Assembly (NCBI RefSeq): GCF_016405985.1
Contig: NZ_JAEFCF010000004.1
Coordinates: forward strand, 124,001 to 188,000
Direction: 5' to 3'
Source: Paracoccus sp. IB05
GTDB taxonomy: Bacteria > Pseudomonadota > Alphaproteobacteria > Rhodobacterales > Rhodobacteraceae
DNA: 64,000 nucleotides
The translations under genes and the position numbers were made by a program. Of this stretch, positions 36,367-44,820 are shown in pieces. A model generated the notes under the pieces. That model ran no database searches. It was given only the letters and a program-made list of their open reading frames with translations, and was not told where the DNA came from. Position 1 is the first letter of the stretch; each line of letters begins with the position of its first letter.

Positions 36367-36803
36367 CAGACGGGCAGCCCCTGACCGGGGGACGGACGGC
36401 CTGGTACACCAGGCTGGTTGGCCGGGGAGCCGGATATGGCGGGAACGGGTTTTCAGACCGCCGGTTCCCGCCATTCTCCGTTGTGAGTCCCGCCGTTTTT
36501 CAGGGCTTGTAAGACGGCTGAAAGGTGACTCCGGAACATAGAAAATCCACCAGAGATCCATAAATTCTTCACAAAGCCGGGACAATTTCATCTTATACGA
36601 GGAGGAGGTCATCTGGCCGGCTTCTCCGGATGTGTGATGGTTCTCGTGTCGGAGCGGTTTTTGCTCTTTCTGGTTCTTTGTCCTCAGCCGGCGGCCCGCC
36701 TGTTTCCTGATCCCCGGGGAATTTCAGGCAGATTGTGCCCCCTTCGGGACGCAGCTGTCCTTGCGATGCTGCGATCTGTGCTTTCGCACAGGGGAAGGGG
36801 AAC
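36367..36803 (+). other. 437-base gap between GTPases C and D
   Basis: No gene is evident. The first third carries the inverted repeat at 36436-36474. The middle (about 36535-36610) is richer in A and T and could hold a promoter for GTPase D, though I cannot place -35 and -10 boxes with confidence. The frame open from 36735 into GTPase D lacks a ribosome site before 36804. Confidence 0.5.
36436..36474. repeat. 11-bp inverted repeat after GTPase C
   Basis: ATGGCGGGAAC pairs with GTTCCCGCCAT across a 17-base loop. No T-run follows. It may stop or stabilise the A-B-C transcript, or be a protein site. Confidence 0.55.
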
Positions 36804-38852
36804 ATGAAAGACATTCAATCCGCCGCAAATGGTGCCATCGCCGGATCAGCGCTTTCCGGATCGGCCTCTGTCGAAACAACGTCCTCCGGACCGGACCGCC
36901 CGCCGAACCTCGACCTGCTGAGCCAGGGTGCCGAGGTGATCAGGCCCTTCTTCCAGACGCTTGAGACCTTGCGGGACACCGTCCTTGCCAGGGCGCGCGA
37001 GAGCGACAGCGCAATGAGCCGCAAACTCGTGGCGCTTGCAGGGAAAACCGACAGTTTCGAGGCCTCGGTCACGCTGGTGGGGCCACTCAAGGCCGGCAAG
37101 ACCGCGCTGGTCAATGTGCTCAGCGGTCAGCCCGGCCTGATGCCGGAGGATGGGGCCGCCCTGACCCCGGTTGTCACTGAGCTGCATGTCAATGCGCGGC
37201 AGGCCAGCCGCCGGACCCGTGCCCTGTTCCGGTTCTTTGACCCCGGCGACCGGGACAGGATGATGCGCGACACCGCGCGCCGCCATCTTTCGGCGGATGT
37301 CGAGCCGCTGTCGGGCAAAAGCCACAAATTCAGCTATGTCGATCGCGAACTGATCGGGCGCTATGTCTGCGCCGCTGACCCTGACAATCAGCAGCTGAAC
37401 CCGCAAAGCCAGCAGGGCAAGTTTGCGGATATCACCAGATCGGCAGAGATCTGGCTGGATGTGCCGCAGCTTTCCGGCAGCTATCTGTTCCGCGATACGC
37501 CCGGGGTGAATGACAGGTTCCTCCTGCGCGAACAGGTCACCCTCCAGGCGCTGCGCGGGTCAAAGATCTGTGTCATGGTTCTCTCGGCGCATGAGGCGCT
37601 GAACGCCACCGATCTTGCGCTGATCCGGCTGATTACAAACTCGGAATCGCGTCAGGTTGTGCTGTTCGTCAACCGTATCGACGAGCTCGATACGCCCTCT
37701 GAGCAGGTGGCCGGAATCTATGAGAGCATCCACAAAACGCTGCGCCCCTATGGTCGTCTGCGGGATGTGAAGGTGGTATTCGGCTCGGCCCGCTGGGCGG
37801 CGATGGCGCTGCGGGGCGAGCGCCCGGATCGTGACGAAGACGGCAAGACCGCACTGTCCGACTGGGCCCGCAATTGCGATGTCGGGACCGATCCGCGCAA
37901 CATGGCGCATCTGTGGAAGCTGTCGGGCATTCCCGAACTGATGCGCAGCATCAATGAGCGTATCGTTGAGGGTTCGGGCGCCCGCCATCTGGCGGCGATG
38001 CGCGGCAGGCTTGCCAATATCGCCGCCGCCAGGGCCGCCCGCAAGGCATTGGTCAGCGGCCGCGATACCGCGGGGCGGCTGACAGCTGTCGATCCGGAAC
38101 AGCTGCGCGGCGATCTCGACGCCGTAGTCAGTCGTGCGCGGGAAAAACTGGAAGAGACGCTTTCCCGGCTGGAGGGAGAGCTGGCACCGGCGCTGACCCA
38201 GGTGCAGCAGGATTATGTGCTCCGCGCCACCGACGCTCTGACCGATCATCTGTGCAAAGCCGGCACGAAGGACAGCTGGACCTTCAATTCCTCGGGGCTG
38301 CGGCTGGTGCTGCGCACGACCTGTGACCGGTTTTCGGCCCGGGCCCGCGCGCAGGTGGAAACGGTGTTCTATGGCGTGGCAAGTGATCTGAGCGCGCTCT
38401 GTTCCGGCGCATTGGGGCTTGCGGTCGACGGGTTCCGGATCGAGCCGCCGCAGGTTCCCAAAGCGCCGCCGCCGGTTGTGATGGGCAAAACCATCACCAT
38501 CGACCTCCGCCGCAGCTGGTGGAAGCGCTGGTGGCTGCGTCGCAGGAACCCCGCCACGCTTGCCGCCGCGTATCGCAGCCTGATCGAGGCCGGGATCTGC
38601 TCGGCGACTGATGATCTGAAACAGAGCCAGGTCATTGATGTATCCCGAGAAATCAGGCGCATTTTCGATGACTTCCTCGCTGAGCAGACCGCGACCGTGC
38701 TTGATCTCGCCAACCGACATCCCGAAGGCGGCGATTTCGGGTCGCTGCCTGCCAATGTGTCTGCCGCGATCCGACCGGAGAAGGCGCCTGGCGGTGATCC
38801 CGAAGCAGTCCCCGATCCCGGTGAGCTGCGCAAAGCCGTGGGGGGCTATTGA
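36804..38852 (+). CDS. Dynamin-like GTPase D (large)
   Basis: 682 residues from the ATG at 36804, which has an AAGGGG site. Residues 1-40 are Ser/Ala/Gly-rich and disordered. Motifs: P-loop GPLKAGKTA (93-101), diverged G2 (MPEDGAALTPVV), G3 DTPG in FRDTPGVND, G4 NRID. The helical C-terminal half shares with GTPase A the blocks SGLRLVLRT (SSGLR vs PTGLR) and the motif DLRRSWWKRWWLRRR (DLQGTWWHRIW in A), a basic Trp-rich putative paddle. A and D are therefore paralogues. It is followed by remnants of a small B-type GTPase, mirroring the A-B order. Confidence 0.87.
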   Translation: MKDIQSAANGAIAGSALSGSASVETTSSGPDRPPNLDLLSQGAEVIRPFFQTLETLRDTVLARARESDSAMSRKLVALAGKTDSFEASVTLVGPLKAGKTALVNVLSGQPGLMPEDGAALTPVVTELHVNARQASRRTRALFRFFDPGDRDRMMRDTARRHLSADVEPLSGKSHKFSYVDRELIGRYVCAADPDNQQLNPQSQQGKFADITRSAEIWLDVPQLSGSYLFRDTPGVNDRFLLREQVTLQALRGSKICVMVLSAHEALNATDLALIRLITNSESRQVVLFVNRIDELDTPSEQVAGIYESIHKTLRPYGRLRDVKVVFGSARWAAMALRGERPDRDEDGKTALSDWARNCDVGTDPRNMAHLWKLSGIPELMRSINERIVEGSGARHLAAMRGRLANIAAARAARKALVSGRDTAGRLTAVDPEQLRGDLDAVVSRAREKLEETLSRLEGELAPALTQVQQDYVLRATDALTDHLCKAGTKDSWTFNSSGLRLVLRTTCDRFSARARAQVETVFYGVASDLSALCSGALGLAVDGFRIEPPQVPKAPPPVVMGKTITIDLRRSWWKRWWLRRRNPATLAAAYRSLIEAGICSATDDLKQSQVIDVSREIRRIFDDFLAEQTATVLDLANRHPEGGDFGSLPANVSAAIRPEKAPGGDPEAVPDPGELRKAVGGY

Positions 38853-38970
38853 CGGGCGGTCGGGATGGCCCTGAGCGCCTCGTCTCCGGGGGGCGCAGCA
38901 TCCGCCTGGTCTGGCGGATTGCGGTTCTGTTCCGCCGCAAAGCAAGGCTTGTATCCGGCTTTTTTGTGCA

Positions 38971-39227
38971 GCCGACATTCTGCAACATCGCGACCTGATT
39001 GACAGGCCGGGCGTCACGGACCCGAATATTCCGCTGAAAGGCCGGATCCCCAACATCGGCCACGCCACTGCGCTGATCTGGGGGCAACAGGCTGTCCAGG
39101 CCTTGCGTGAAAGCGTGCGCGGCTGCATCAGACCCCGCGCGTGCTGATCCCCTGCAAGGACAAGATCACCTCGGACCAGGACTGCCGCAAGATCGAACCC
39201 CGACCGGAGCGCGAGACCGGAGCGCAT
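38971..39227 (+). pseudogene. Decayed small GTPase (paralogue of GTPase B)
   Basis: Translation of 38971-39120 gives ADILQHRDLIDRPGVTDPN and onward. It aligns without gaps to GTPase B residues 108-157, with 18 of 50 identical by my manual count, including the G3 region (D.IDxPG..DPN) and ALIW..QAVQALRES against AVVWCTNATQAWRQS. The match resumes in another frame at 39138-39227 (ending RPERETGA against RVQREAGA in B, residues 172-201), after a frameshift and a loss of about eight codons. The P-loop part is missing and an in-frame stop follows the first segment. It lies directly after GTPase D, where a B partner would be expected. Confidence 0.75.
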
Positions 39228-39356
39228 CCTGACCGTTGCGGTCTGCCTCGGATGGTGACGCCGCCACTGTTCGCGGCTAGAATGGCGCGATCCGCGATGG
39301 TCGCCGCGCTGATCGCGGCGCAGACCACCCCAGCAGCGTTCAGTCAGGGAAATGCG

Positions 39357-39998
39357 ATGAAGGATGCAACCCGGGTCGGCGCCAGATGCCCGTTCGGCTT
39401 TGGTGGAGAGGCAGGCGCGCCTTTCACGGCAAGCCCGCAGCTCGCCACGCCTGTCCCGGAAATCTCTGCGGAATCTGAGGAGTATCGTCATGTCGCGGGT
39501 GCACAGGACCTGGCGTGCGACACATTGCCGGGGTTTCTGTCCGCGCCGGTTCCCGAAGGTGAAAATGGTCTCGCAACTGGCCGCTGTCTTTGTGGCCAGG
39601 TCAGTTTCCGGTCGGGCCAGCCGGTCTCGATGGTCTTTGCCAGCCATGACGCGGTGTCGCGCAAACGTGCGGGCGGCGTCGCGCTGACGATCATGCTGCG
39701 CGCGGGAAGCACGGAATTCGCGGGATGGGACAATCTGGCGCATTACCAGGTCTCGGCGCGTGAGGTCTCGTATTTTTGCCGGACCTGCGGCACGCCGGTT
39801 CTGACGCGCCACCTCGCGCCCGATGCGATGGCGGGGATGATCTCGCTTTCGGCGGGGCTGCTGGACCGGACCGAAGGGCTGCGGCTTGCGGCCGAGATCA
39901 GCCATGACGAAAAGCCGGAATTCTACGCCTTTACCGGTGAGCGCCGGGTGATCACCACGGGTGAACTTGAGGCGATTTTCGCCGGTCGCGGGCGCTGA
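39357..39998 (+). CDS. GFA/CENP-V-fold protein with missing zinc ligands
   Basis: About 213 residues from the ATG at 39357, which has an AGGGA site. The frame open from 39141 overlaps the decayed GTPase. Residues 72-205 resemble the glutathione-dependent formaldehyde-activating (GFA) fold. The structural-zinc pairs are present (C77/C79 in GRCLCGQVSF, C141/C144 in FCRTCGTPV). The second CxCxxC site is replaced by ASHDAV (about 95-100), so GFA-type catalysis is doubtful. The N-terminal 70 residues are an unusual extension with RCPFGFGGEAG. It sits between the GTPase cluster and ccoG; its role is unknown. Confidence 0.65.
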   Translation: MKDATRVGARCPFGFGGEAGAPFTASPQLATPVPEISAESEEYRHVAGAQDLACDTLPGFLSAPVPEGENGLATGRCLCGQVSFRSGQPVSMVFASHDAVSRKRAGGVALTIMLRAGSTEFAGWDNLAHYQVSAREVSYFCRTCGTPVLTRHLAPDAMAGMISLSAGLLDRTEGLRLAAEISHDEKPEFYAFTGERRVITTGELEAIFAGRGR

Positions 39999-40063
39999 GG
40001 GCCGGCTTGCGCGCGGTCCTGCGCGCGGCCTGACTAGGGCCTGACTGGGGCCCGCATGCGGGA

Positions 40064-40077
40064 TTGATCCAGGTCAA
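40064..40077. promoter_or_regulatory. Upstream FNR box before ccoG
   Basis: TTGATCCAGGTCAA is a near-consensus FNR site about 300 bp before the ccoG start. It is too far upstream for standard activation of ccoG and may serve an upstream start site or be a relic of an earlier promoter arrangement. Confidence 0.72.
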
Positions 40078-40298
40078 GGCCCGGGTGAGGCGCTTTTGGC
40101 ATTAAGAAACCGCCCCGCCTTTTCGAACCCCATCGGAGACGGCGGGGGGCGGCCCTGGCCCAACCCTTCCTGTTCGCGCGTTCCGGGGTTTGGTCAGGGT
40201 CGGGATCCGGGCCGCGCCCGCTGACCTTGCGGTCACGGCTGCGGCATTTGCGCACTGCGGCACCGCGCAGGATCAAACTTGAATCGCCCATGGACTAT

Positions 40299-40312
40299 TT
40301 GACGCATGTCAA
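40299..40312. promoter_or_regulatory. Promoter-proximal FNR box for ccoGHIS
   Basis: TTGACGCATGTCAA is a perfect dyad of TTGAC/GTCAA, centred 66 bp upstream of the GTG start. With activation centred near -41.5 this leaves a short leader. It shows that ccoGHIS has its own FnrL promoter. Confidence 0.85.
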
Positions 40313-40371
40313 AGCCGGCCCGCTGCCGGTCTGCGATATCAAACTGCAACAGCCGATTCCGGAGCGAGTCC

Positions 40372-41808
40372 GTGTCCATACCAGAAGCCAGCCCGCCGAG
40401 CCTTTACGCGGCGCGTGAGCCGATCTTTCCCCGCCGCGTCAAAGGCCATTTTCGCACGGCGAAATGGTGGATCATGGCGATCACGCTGGGCATTTACTAC
40501 ATCACGCCCTGGATCCGCTGGGATCGCGGGCCGAACCTGCCCGACCAGGCGGTGCTGGTGGACCTGGCCAATCGCCGCTTTTTCTTTTTCATGATCGAAA
40601 TCTGGCCGCATGAATTCTATTTCGTCGCGGGTCTTTTGATCATGGCAGGGCTGGGGCTGTTTTTGTTCACCTCGGCCGCCGGGCGGGTCTGGTGTGGCTA
40701 TGCCTGTCCGCAAACCGTCTGGACCGACCTTTTCATCCTGGTCGAACGCTGGATCGAGGGGGACCGCAATGCCCGCATCCGCCTGCACCGGAGCAAATGG
40801 ACGGCAGAGAAGATCCGCAAAAGCGCGGTGAAATGGTCCGCATGGTTCCTGATCGGGCTTGCTACCGGCGGTGCCTGGATTTTTTACTTCACCGATGCGC
40901 CGACTTTGCTGCGTGACCTGGTGACGCTCAGCGCCAGCCCCGTTGCCTGGATCACCATGCTGACGCTGACCATGACCACCTTCGTCTTCGGTGGGTTCAT
41001 GCGCGAACAGGTCTGCATCTATATGTGCCCCTGGCCCCGTATCCAGGCCGCGATGATGGACGAAGAGACGATCACCATCGCCTATCGCGACTGGCGCGGC
41101 GAGCCGCGCGGCAAGCCAGACACCGACATGGGCGACTGCATCGACTGCATGGCCTGCGTCAATGTCTGCCCGATGGGGATCGACATCCGTGACGGCCAGC
41201 AACTGGCCTGCATCACCTGCGGGCTTTGCATCGACGCCTGCAATGACATGATGGACAAGATCGGCAAGCCGCGCGGGCTGATCGACTATCTCGCGCTGAC
41301 CGACGAGGCCCGTGAGCGCAGGGGCGAGCCTGCTGTTCCGGCCTGGAAACATGTTCTGCGCCCGCGCACGATCCTTTACACCCTGCTCTGGGCCGGGGTC
41401 GGGGCGGCGCTGGTGGCGGCTTTGTTCCTGCGCAGCCCGATTGATGTCAACGTCACGCCGGTGCGCAATCCGACCTTTGTGACGCTCTCGGACGGCACGA
41501 TCCGCAACACCTACGAGATCCGTCTGCGCAATATGGAAGGCGAGGCCCGCTGGTTCTCCTTTTCTGTCGAAGACCCGGCGCTGGCTTTGTCGGTCGAAGG
41601 CGGCACTGAGGGCCGGATCGAGGTTCCGGCCAATGAGACCGCGCATGTGCGGCTTTACGTAACAGCGGCACCCGGGACGGCGGCAGCCGCGGCGCAGCGC
41701 AGCGATATCCGGCTCTGGATCGAGGGCGAGGCGGTGCCCGGCGTCAAAGATACCACTGACCTTGTGTCGAAAGACACGATCTTCAACGGCAAAGGCGACC
41801 AACCATGA
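40372..41808 (+). CDS. ccoG: cbb3 oxidase biogenesis protein, membrane ferredoxin-like copper reductase
   Basis: 478 residues from the GTG at 40372 (preceded by GGAG). The ATG at 40306 lies inside the FNR box and is rejected. About five TM segments. Two 4Fe-4S ferredoxin motifs are present (CIDCMACVNVCP and CITCGLCIDAC), with membrane-loop cysteines CGYACPQTVW and CIYMCPWPR. A periplasmic Ig-like domain (about residues 375-478) ends the protein. CcoG/RdxB/FixG is thought to reduce Cu(II) for delivery to CcoN. It overlaps ccoH by ATGA. Confidence 0.95.
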   Translation: MSIPEASPPSLYAAREPIFPRRVKGHFRTAKWWIMAITLGIYYITPWIRWDRGPNLPDQAVLVDLANRRFFFFMIEIWPHEFYFVAGLLIMAGLGLFLFTSAAGRVWCGYACPQTVWTDLFILVERWIEGDRNARIRLHRSKWTAEKIRKSAVKWSAWFLIGLATGGAWIFYFTDAPTLLRDLVTLSASPVAWITMLTLTMTTFVFGGFMREQVCIYMCPWPRIQAAMMDEETITIAYRDWRGEPRGKPDTDMGDCIDCMACVNVCPMGIDIRDGQQLACITCGLCIDACNDMMDKIGKPRGLIDYLALTDEARERRGEPAVPAWKHVLRPRTILYTLLWAGVGAALVAALFLRSPIDVNVTPVRNPTFVTLSDGTIRNTYEIRLRNMEGEARWFSFSVEDPALALSVEGGTEGRIEVPANETAHVRLYVTAAPGTAAAAAQRSDIRLWIEGEAVPGVKDTTDLVSKDTIFNGKGDQP

Positions 41809-42356
41809 GCAGCTTCCAGCTTCCGGGCTTTCTGCCGATGTTCCTTCTGTTCGTCCCGCTGGTTCTGGTGGTGATCGGCTTTGGCCTCTGGTTCCGGCGC
41901 GGCAGGCTGACCGGGGGGAAAGTGCTGTTCGCGGTGCTGTCCTTCTTCGGGATCGTCACGGCGGTGAATGTCTTCATGGCGTTCAAGGCGGTGTCGACCT
42001 TTCCGGGGCTCGAAGTGCAGAGCTCTTACGTTGCGGGCCGGGGGTTTGACGGGCGTCGCGAGGCGCAGGAAGCGCTTGGCTGGGGGATCGAGCAGGTTTA
42101 CGAGCCCGGCCGGATGTCGCTGAGGATCACCGATGCCGGCGGCCAGCCGGTCGAGGCGCGCGCGCTTGAGGCGCTGATCGGCCGCGTGACCATCGCGAGG
42201 GATGACCAGAGCCCCGATTTCCGCTGGACCGGGAGCGGATATGAGGCGGCGGTCGAACTTGGTTCGGGCGAATGGATGATGAAGGTGCAGGCCATCGCGC
42301 AGGATGGCACGCCTTTCGAACGCCGGCTGGATTTCACCGTGGCACCAAAGGGCTGA
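41805..42356 (+). CDS. ccoH: cbb3 oxidase assembly protein
   Basis: 183 residues of the FixH family. Two N-terminal hydrophobic segments (about 10-28 and 40-62) are followed by a periplasmic domain beginning with the conserved SSYVAGRGFDGRREAQEAL region. CcoH stays with the assembled oxidase and is needed for its stability. It is coupled to ccoG by a four-base overlap and lies 10 bases before ccoI. Confidence 0.92.
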   Translation: MSSFQLPGFLPMFLLFVPLVLVVIGFGLWFRRGRLTGGKVLFAVLSFFGIVTAVNVFMAFKAVSTFPGLEVQSSYVAGRGFDGRREAQEALGWGIEQVYEPGRMSLRITDAGGQPVEARALEALIGRVTIARDDQSPDFRWTGSGYEAAVELGSGEWMMKVQAIAQDGTPFERRLDFTVAPKG

Positions 42357-42366
42357 GGTCAAAATC

Positions 42367-44577
42367 ATGAGCATGACGGCCAGCGATCTGAACCGGATGT
42401 CTGAGAGCCCCGGCGGCATTTCGGCCTGCCCGGCCTGTGTCGTGGCCCCCGCCGCCGCCGATCTGGCGCGGGTGGTGAAGGATGCGCGGATCGTGCTGTC
42501 CCTGCCCGCAGCGCATTGTGCGGACTGTATCTCGACGGTGGAAAAGGCGCTGCAGGCGGTGCCGGGGGTGCGCTCGGCACGGCTCAATCTGACCTTGAGG
42601 CGGGTCTCGGTCGATGCCGGGCCAGAGATCACGCCCACCGATCTGGTTCAGGTGCTGGATCGCGCCGGCTATGAGGCGCATGAGCTGGATCCGGGGCTTT
42701 TGTCACTGACCGAGACCGATCGCCAGGGCCGCGAGCTTCTGATGCGGATGGGTGTCGCCTTCTTTTCCATGATGAATGTCATGCTTTTGTCGGTGGCGGT
42801 CTGGTCCGGCGCCGATGGGGCGACGCGCGATATGTTCCACTGGATTTCCGGTGCCATCGCGCTGCCGACGGTGGTGTTTTCCGCGCAGCCGTTTTTCAGG
42901 GGCGCCTGGCGGTCGGTGAAGGCGGGGCGGCTGGGGATGGATTTCCCGATCAGCCTTGCAATTGTGCTGGCCTGTTTCATCTCGGTTTTCGAGACCATCA
43001 ATTCCGGGCCTCATGCCTATTTCGATGCCGCCGTGATGCTGACCTTCTTTCTGTTGATCGGGCGCTATCTCGACCACCGCACCAGGGCGATTGCGCGGTC
43101 TGCGGCGCAGGAACTGGCCGCGCTGGAAGTGCCGCGCGCCATCGTGCTTGCGGCGGGCGCCGAACTGGTCAAACCGATCAGCGAGGTTGCGGTTGGTGAT
43201 CTGGTCCTCGTGCGACCCGGCGGGCGGATGCCGGTTGATGGCGTGGTGACAGAGGGCGCCTCCGAGATCGACCGCAGCCTTCTGACCGGTGAGACACTGC
43301 CGGTCGCGGCCCATCCCGGCACCATGGTCTCGGCGGGAGAGGTCAATCTGACCGGCCCGCTGACTTTGCGCGTCACGGCAGCGGGCAAGGACAGCTCGCT
43401 GCATCAGATGGCTGATCTGGTCGCGGTGGCCGAGGCCGCAAAGACCCGCTACACCTCGCTGGCCGAACGCGCCGCGCATGCCTATTCCTCGATCGTGCAT
43501 GTGCTGGCGGCGGTCGCCTTCACCGGCTGGCTGATCTGGACCGGCGGCGATTTCCGCTTGTCGGTCAATATCATGGCGGCGGTGCTGATCATCACCTGCC
43601 CCTGTGCGCTTGGCCTCGCGGTGCCGGCGGTGCTGACCTCGGCGAGCGGAAAGCTCTTCCGCAAGGGGATGCTGATCAAGGACGGCACCGCGCTGGAGCG
43701 GATGTCGCAGGTCGATACGGTGGTGTTTGACAAGACCGGCACGCTGACCATGGGCCAGCCGCTGGTGACGAACCTGGACGATCACCCGCTGTCTGCGCGC
43801 GAGGTGGCGCTGGCGCTGGCCGGGGCCTCATCGCACCCGCTGGCCATGGCGCTTGCCGAGGCGGCACGTGCCGCAGGCGTGCGCCCCGCGCGGGTTGAGG
43901 AGATCTGCGAGATACCCGGCTATGGCATCGAAGGCCGCTGGAAAGGGATGCGCGTCCGCCTTGGCCGCGCCGCATGGTGCGGCACTGACGCGGGCAATGA
44001 AACCGCAACCTGGCTTTCCACCGGCGAGGGCGCGCCGCGCGCCTTTACCTTCACCGACCGGCTGCGCCCTGGTGCCGCCGATCTGATGGCGGCACTTAAG
44101 GCGGGCGGTCAGCGGGTGATCCTTCTGTCGGGAGATAACGCGGCGGCGGTGTCTTCGCTGGCGGCAGAGCTTGGCATCGACGACTGGTCGGCGGGTGTCT
44201 TGCCGTCTGAGAAAGCCACGCGGATCCGGGATCTGCGGGCCGGGGGCGCCCGGGTCCTGATGGTCGGCGACGGGCTGAATGACACGGCAGCACTGGCCGA
44301 GGCCTGTGTTTCGATCTCGCCCGCCTCGGCGCTGGATGCAGCGCGGGTGGCTTCGGATATCGTGCTTCTGGGGCAGAATATCGCACCCATCGCCGATGCG
44401 ATCCGCATTTCGCGTCAGGCCTCGAAGCGGATCGTCGGGAATTTCAGGATTTCCGCCGGGTATAATATCGTGGCGGTGCCGCTGGCGCTTTTCGGCCTAG
44501 CGACCCCCCTTGCGGCGGCGCTTGCAATGTCGCTGTCATCGATTACGGTCTCGCTCAACGCCCTGCGTCTGAAATAG
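42367..44577 (+). CDS. ccoI: Copper-transporting P1B-type ATPase for cbb3 assembly
   Basis: 736 residues from the ATG at 42367; a second ATG lies two codons on. The N-terminal HMA domain binds Cu through AAHCADC. Core motifs: TGE in LLTGETLP, the TM copper site CPC (ITCPCALGLA), phosphorylation site DKTGT, HP motif SSHPLA and GDGLNDT. An extra CPAC motif precedes the HMA domain. CcoI/FixI belongs to the slow-export CopA2 type that feeds copper to CcoN. Confidence 0.95.
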   Translation: MSMTASDLNRMSESPGGISACPACVVAPAAADLARVVKDARIVLSLPAAHCADCISTVEKALQAVPGVRSARLNLTLRRVSVDAGPEITPTDLVQVLDRAGYEAHELDPGLLSLTETDRQGRELLMRMGVAFFSMMNVMLLSVAVWSGADGATRDMFHWISGAIALPTVVFSAQPFFRGAWRSVKAGRLGMDFPISLAIVLACFISVFETINSGPHAYFDAAVMLTFFLLIGRYLDHRTRAIARSAAQELAALEVPRAIVLAAGAELVKPISEVAVGDLVLVRPGGRMPVDGVVTEGASEIDRSLLTGETLPVAAHPGTMVSAGEVNLTGPLTLRVTAAGKDSSLHQMADLVAVAEAAKTRYTSLAERAAHAYSSIVHVLAAVAFTGWLIWTGGDFRLSVNIMAAVLIITCPCALGLAVPAVLTSASGKLFRKGMLIKDGTALERMSQVDTVVFDKTGTLTMGQPLVTNLDDHPLSAREVALALAGASSHPLAMALAEAARAAGVRPARVEEICEIPGYGIEGRWKGMRVRLGRAAWCGTDAGNETATWLSTGEGAPRAFTFTDRLRPGAADLMAALKAGGQRVILLSGDNAAAVSSLAAELGIDDWSAGVLPSEKATRIRDLRAGGARVLMVGDGLNDTAALAEACVSISPASALDAARVASDIVLLGQNIAPIADAIRISRQASKRIVGNFRISAGYNIVAVPLALFGLATPLAAALAMSLSSITVSLNALRLK

Positions 44578-44586
44578 GGAGCGCTT

Positions 44587-44748
44587 ATGGAAATCCTTGG
44601 CATCCTGATCCCGGTCTCGCTGTTCATGGGGGGCATTGGCCTTCTGGCCTTCATCTGGGCCATGCGGTCGCGGCAGTTTGACGACCCCGAAGGCGATGCC
44701 AGCCGGATCCTGACGAAAGACTGGGACGACAAGCCGCGCCCGGATTGA
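44587..44748 (+). CDS. ccoS: cbb3 oxidase maturation protein, small
   Basis: 53 residues (MEILGILIPVSLFMG...) with one TM segment (about 4-26), the conserved WAMRSRQFDDPEGDA motif and a short acidic tail. CcoS is required for cofactor insertion into CcoN. It begins nine bases after ccoI and completes ccoGHIS. Confidence 0.92.
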   Translation: MEILGILIPVSLFMGGIGLLAFIWAMRSRQFDDPEGDASRILTKDWDDKPRPD

Positions 44749-44820
44749 GCGGGATTTCCTGACTTCGCGGCCGTCTCGCACAGGCGCATGATGGCGCTGT
44801 GAGACATAGCGGAGGTCCGG

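Larger units (their letters stand above)
39999..40371 (+). other. 373-base region upstream of ccoG
   Basis: No gene is evident. It holds two FNR boxes (40064 and 40299), the downstream one correctly spaced for ccoG activation. A small palindrome (CCCGCATGCGGG) touches the first box. Confidence 0.7.

Noticed and set aside
37560-39905. 781-codon open frame on the minus strand across GTPase D, the decayed GTPase and the GFA gene
   Set aside because: It lies opposite well-supported genes, is rich in Arg/Gln/His in the manner of antisense frames in GC-rich DNA, and shows no domain.
29883-40300. Insertion-sequence ends or an integrase bounding the GTPase region
   Set aside because: I found no transposase, integrase, tRNA or clear flanking direct repeats, so mobility is not supported by this sequence alone.
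40306-40371. ATG at 40306 as the ccoG start
   Set aside because: It lies inside the FNR box, and the GTG at 40372 has a GGAG site and the conserved N-terminus.
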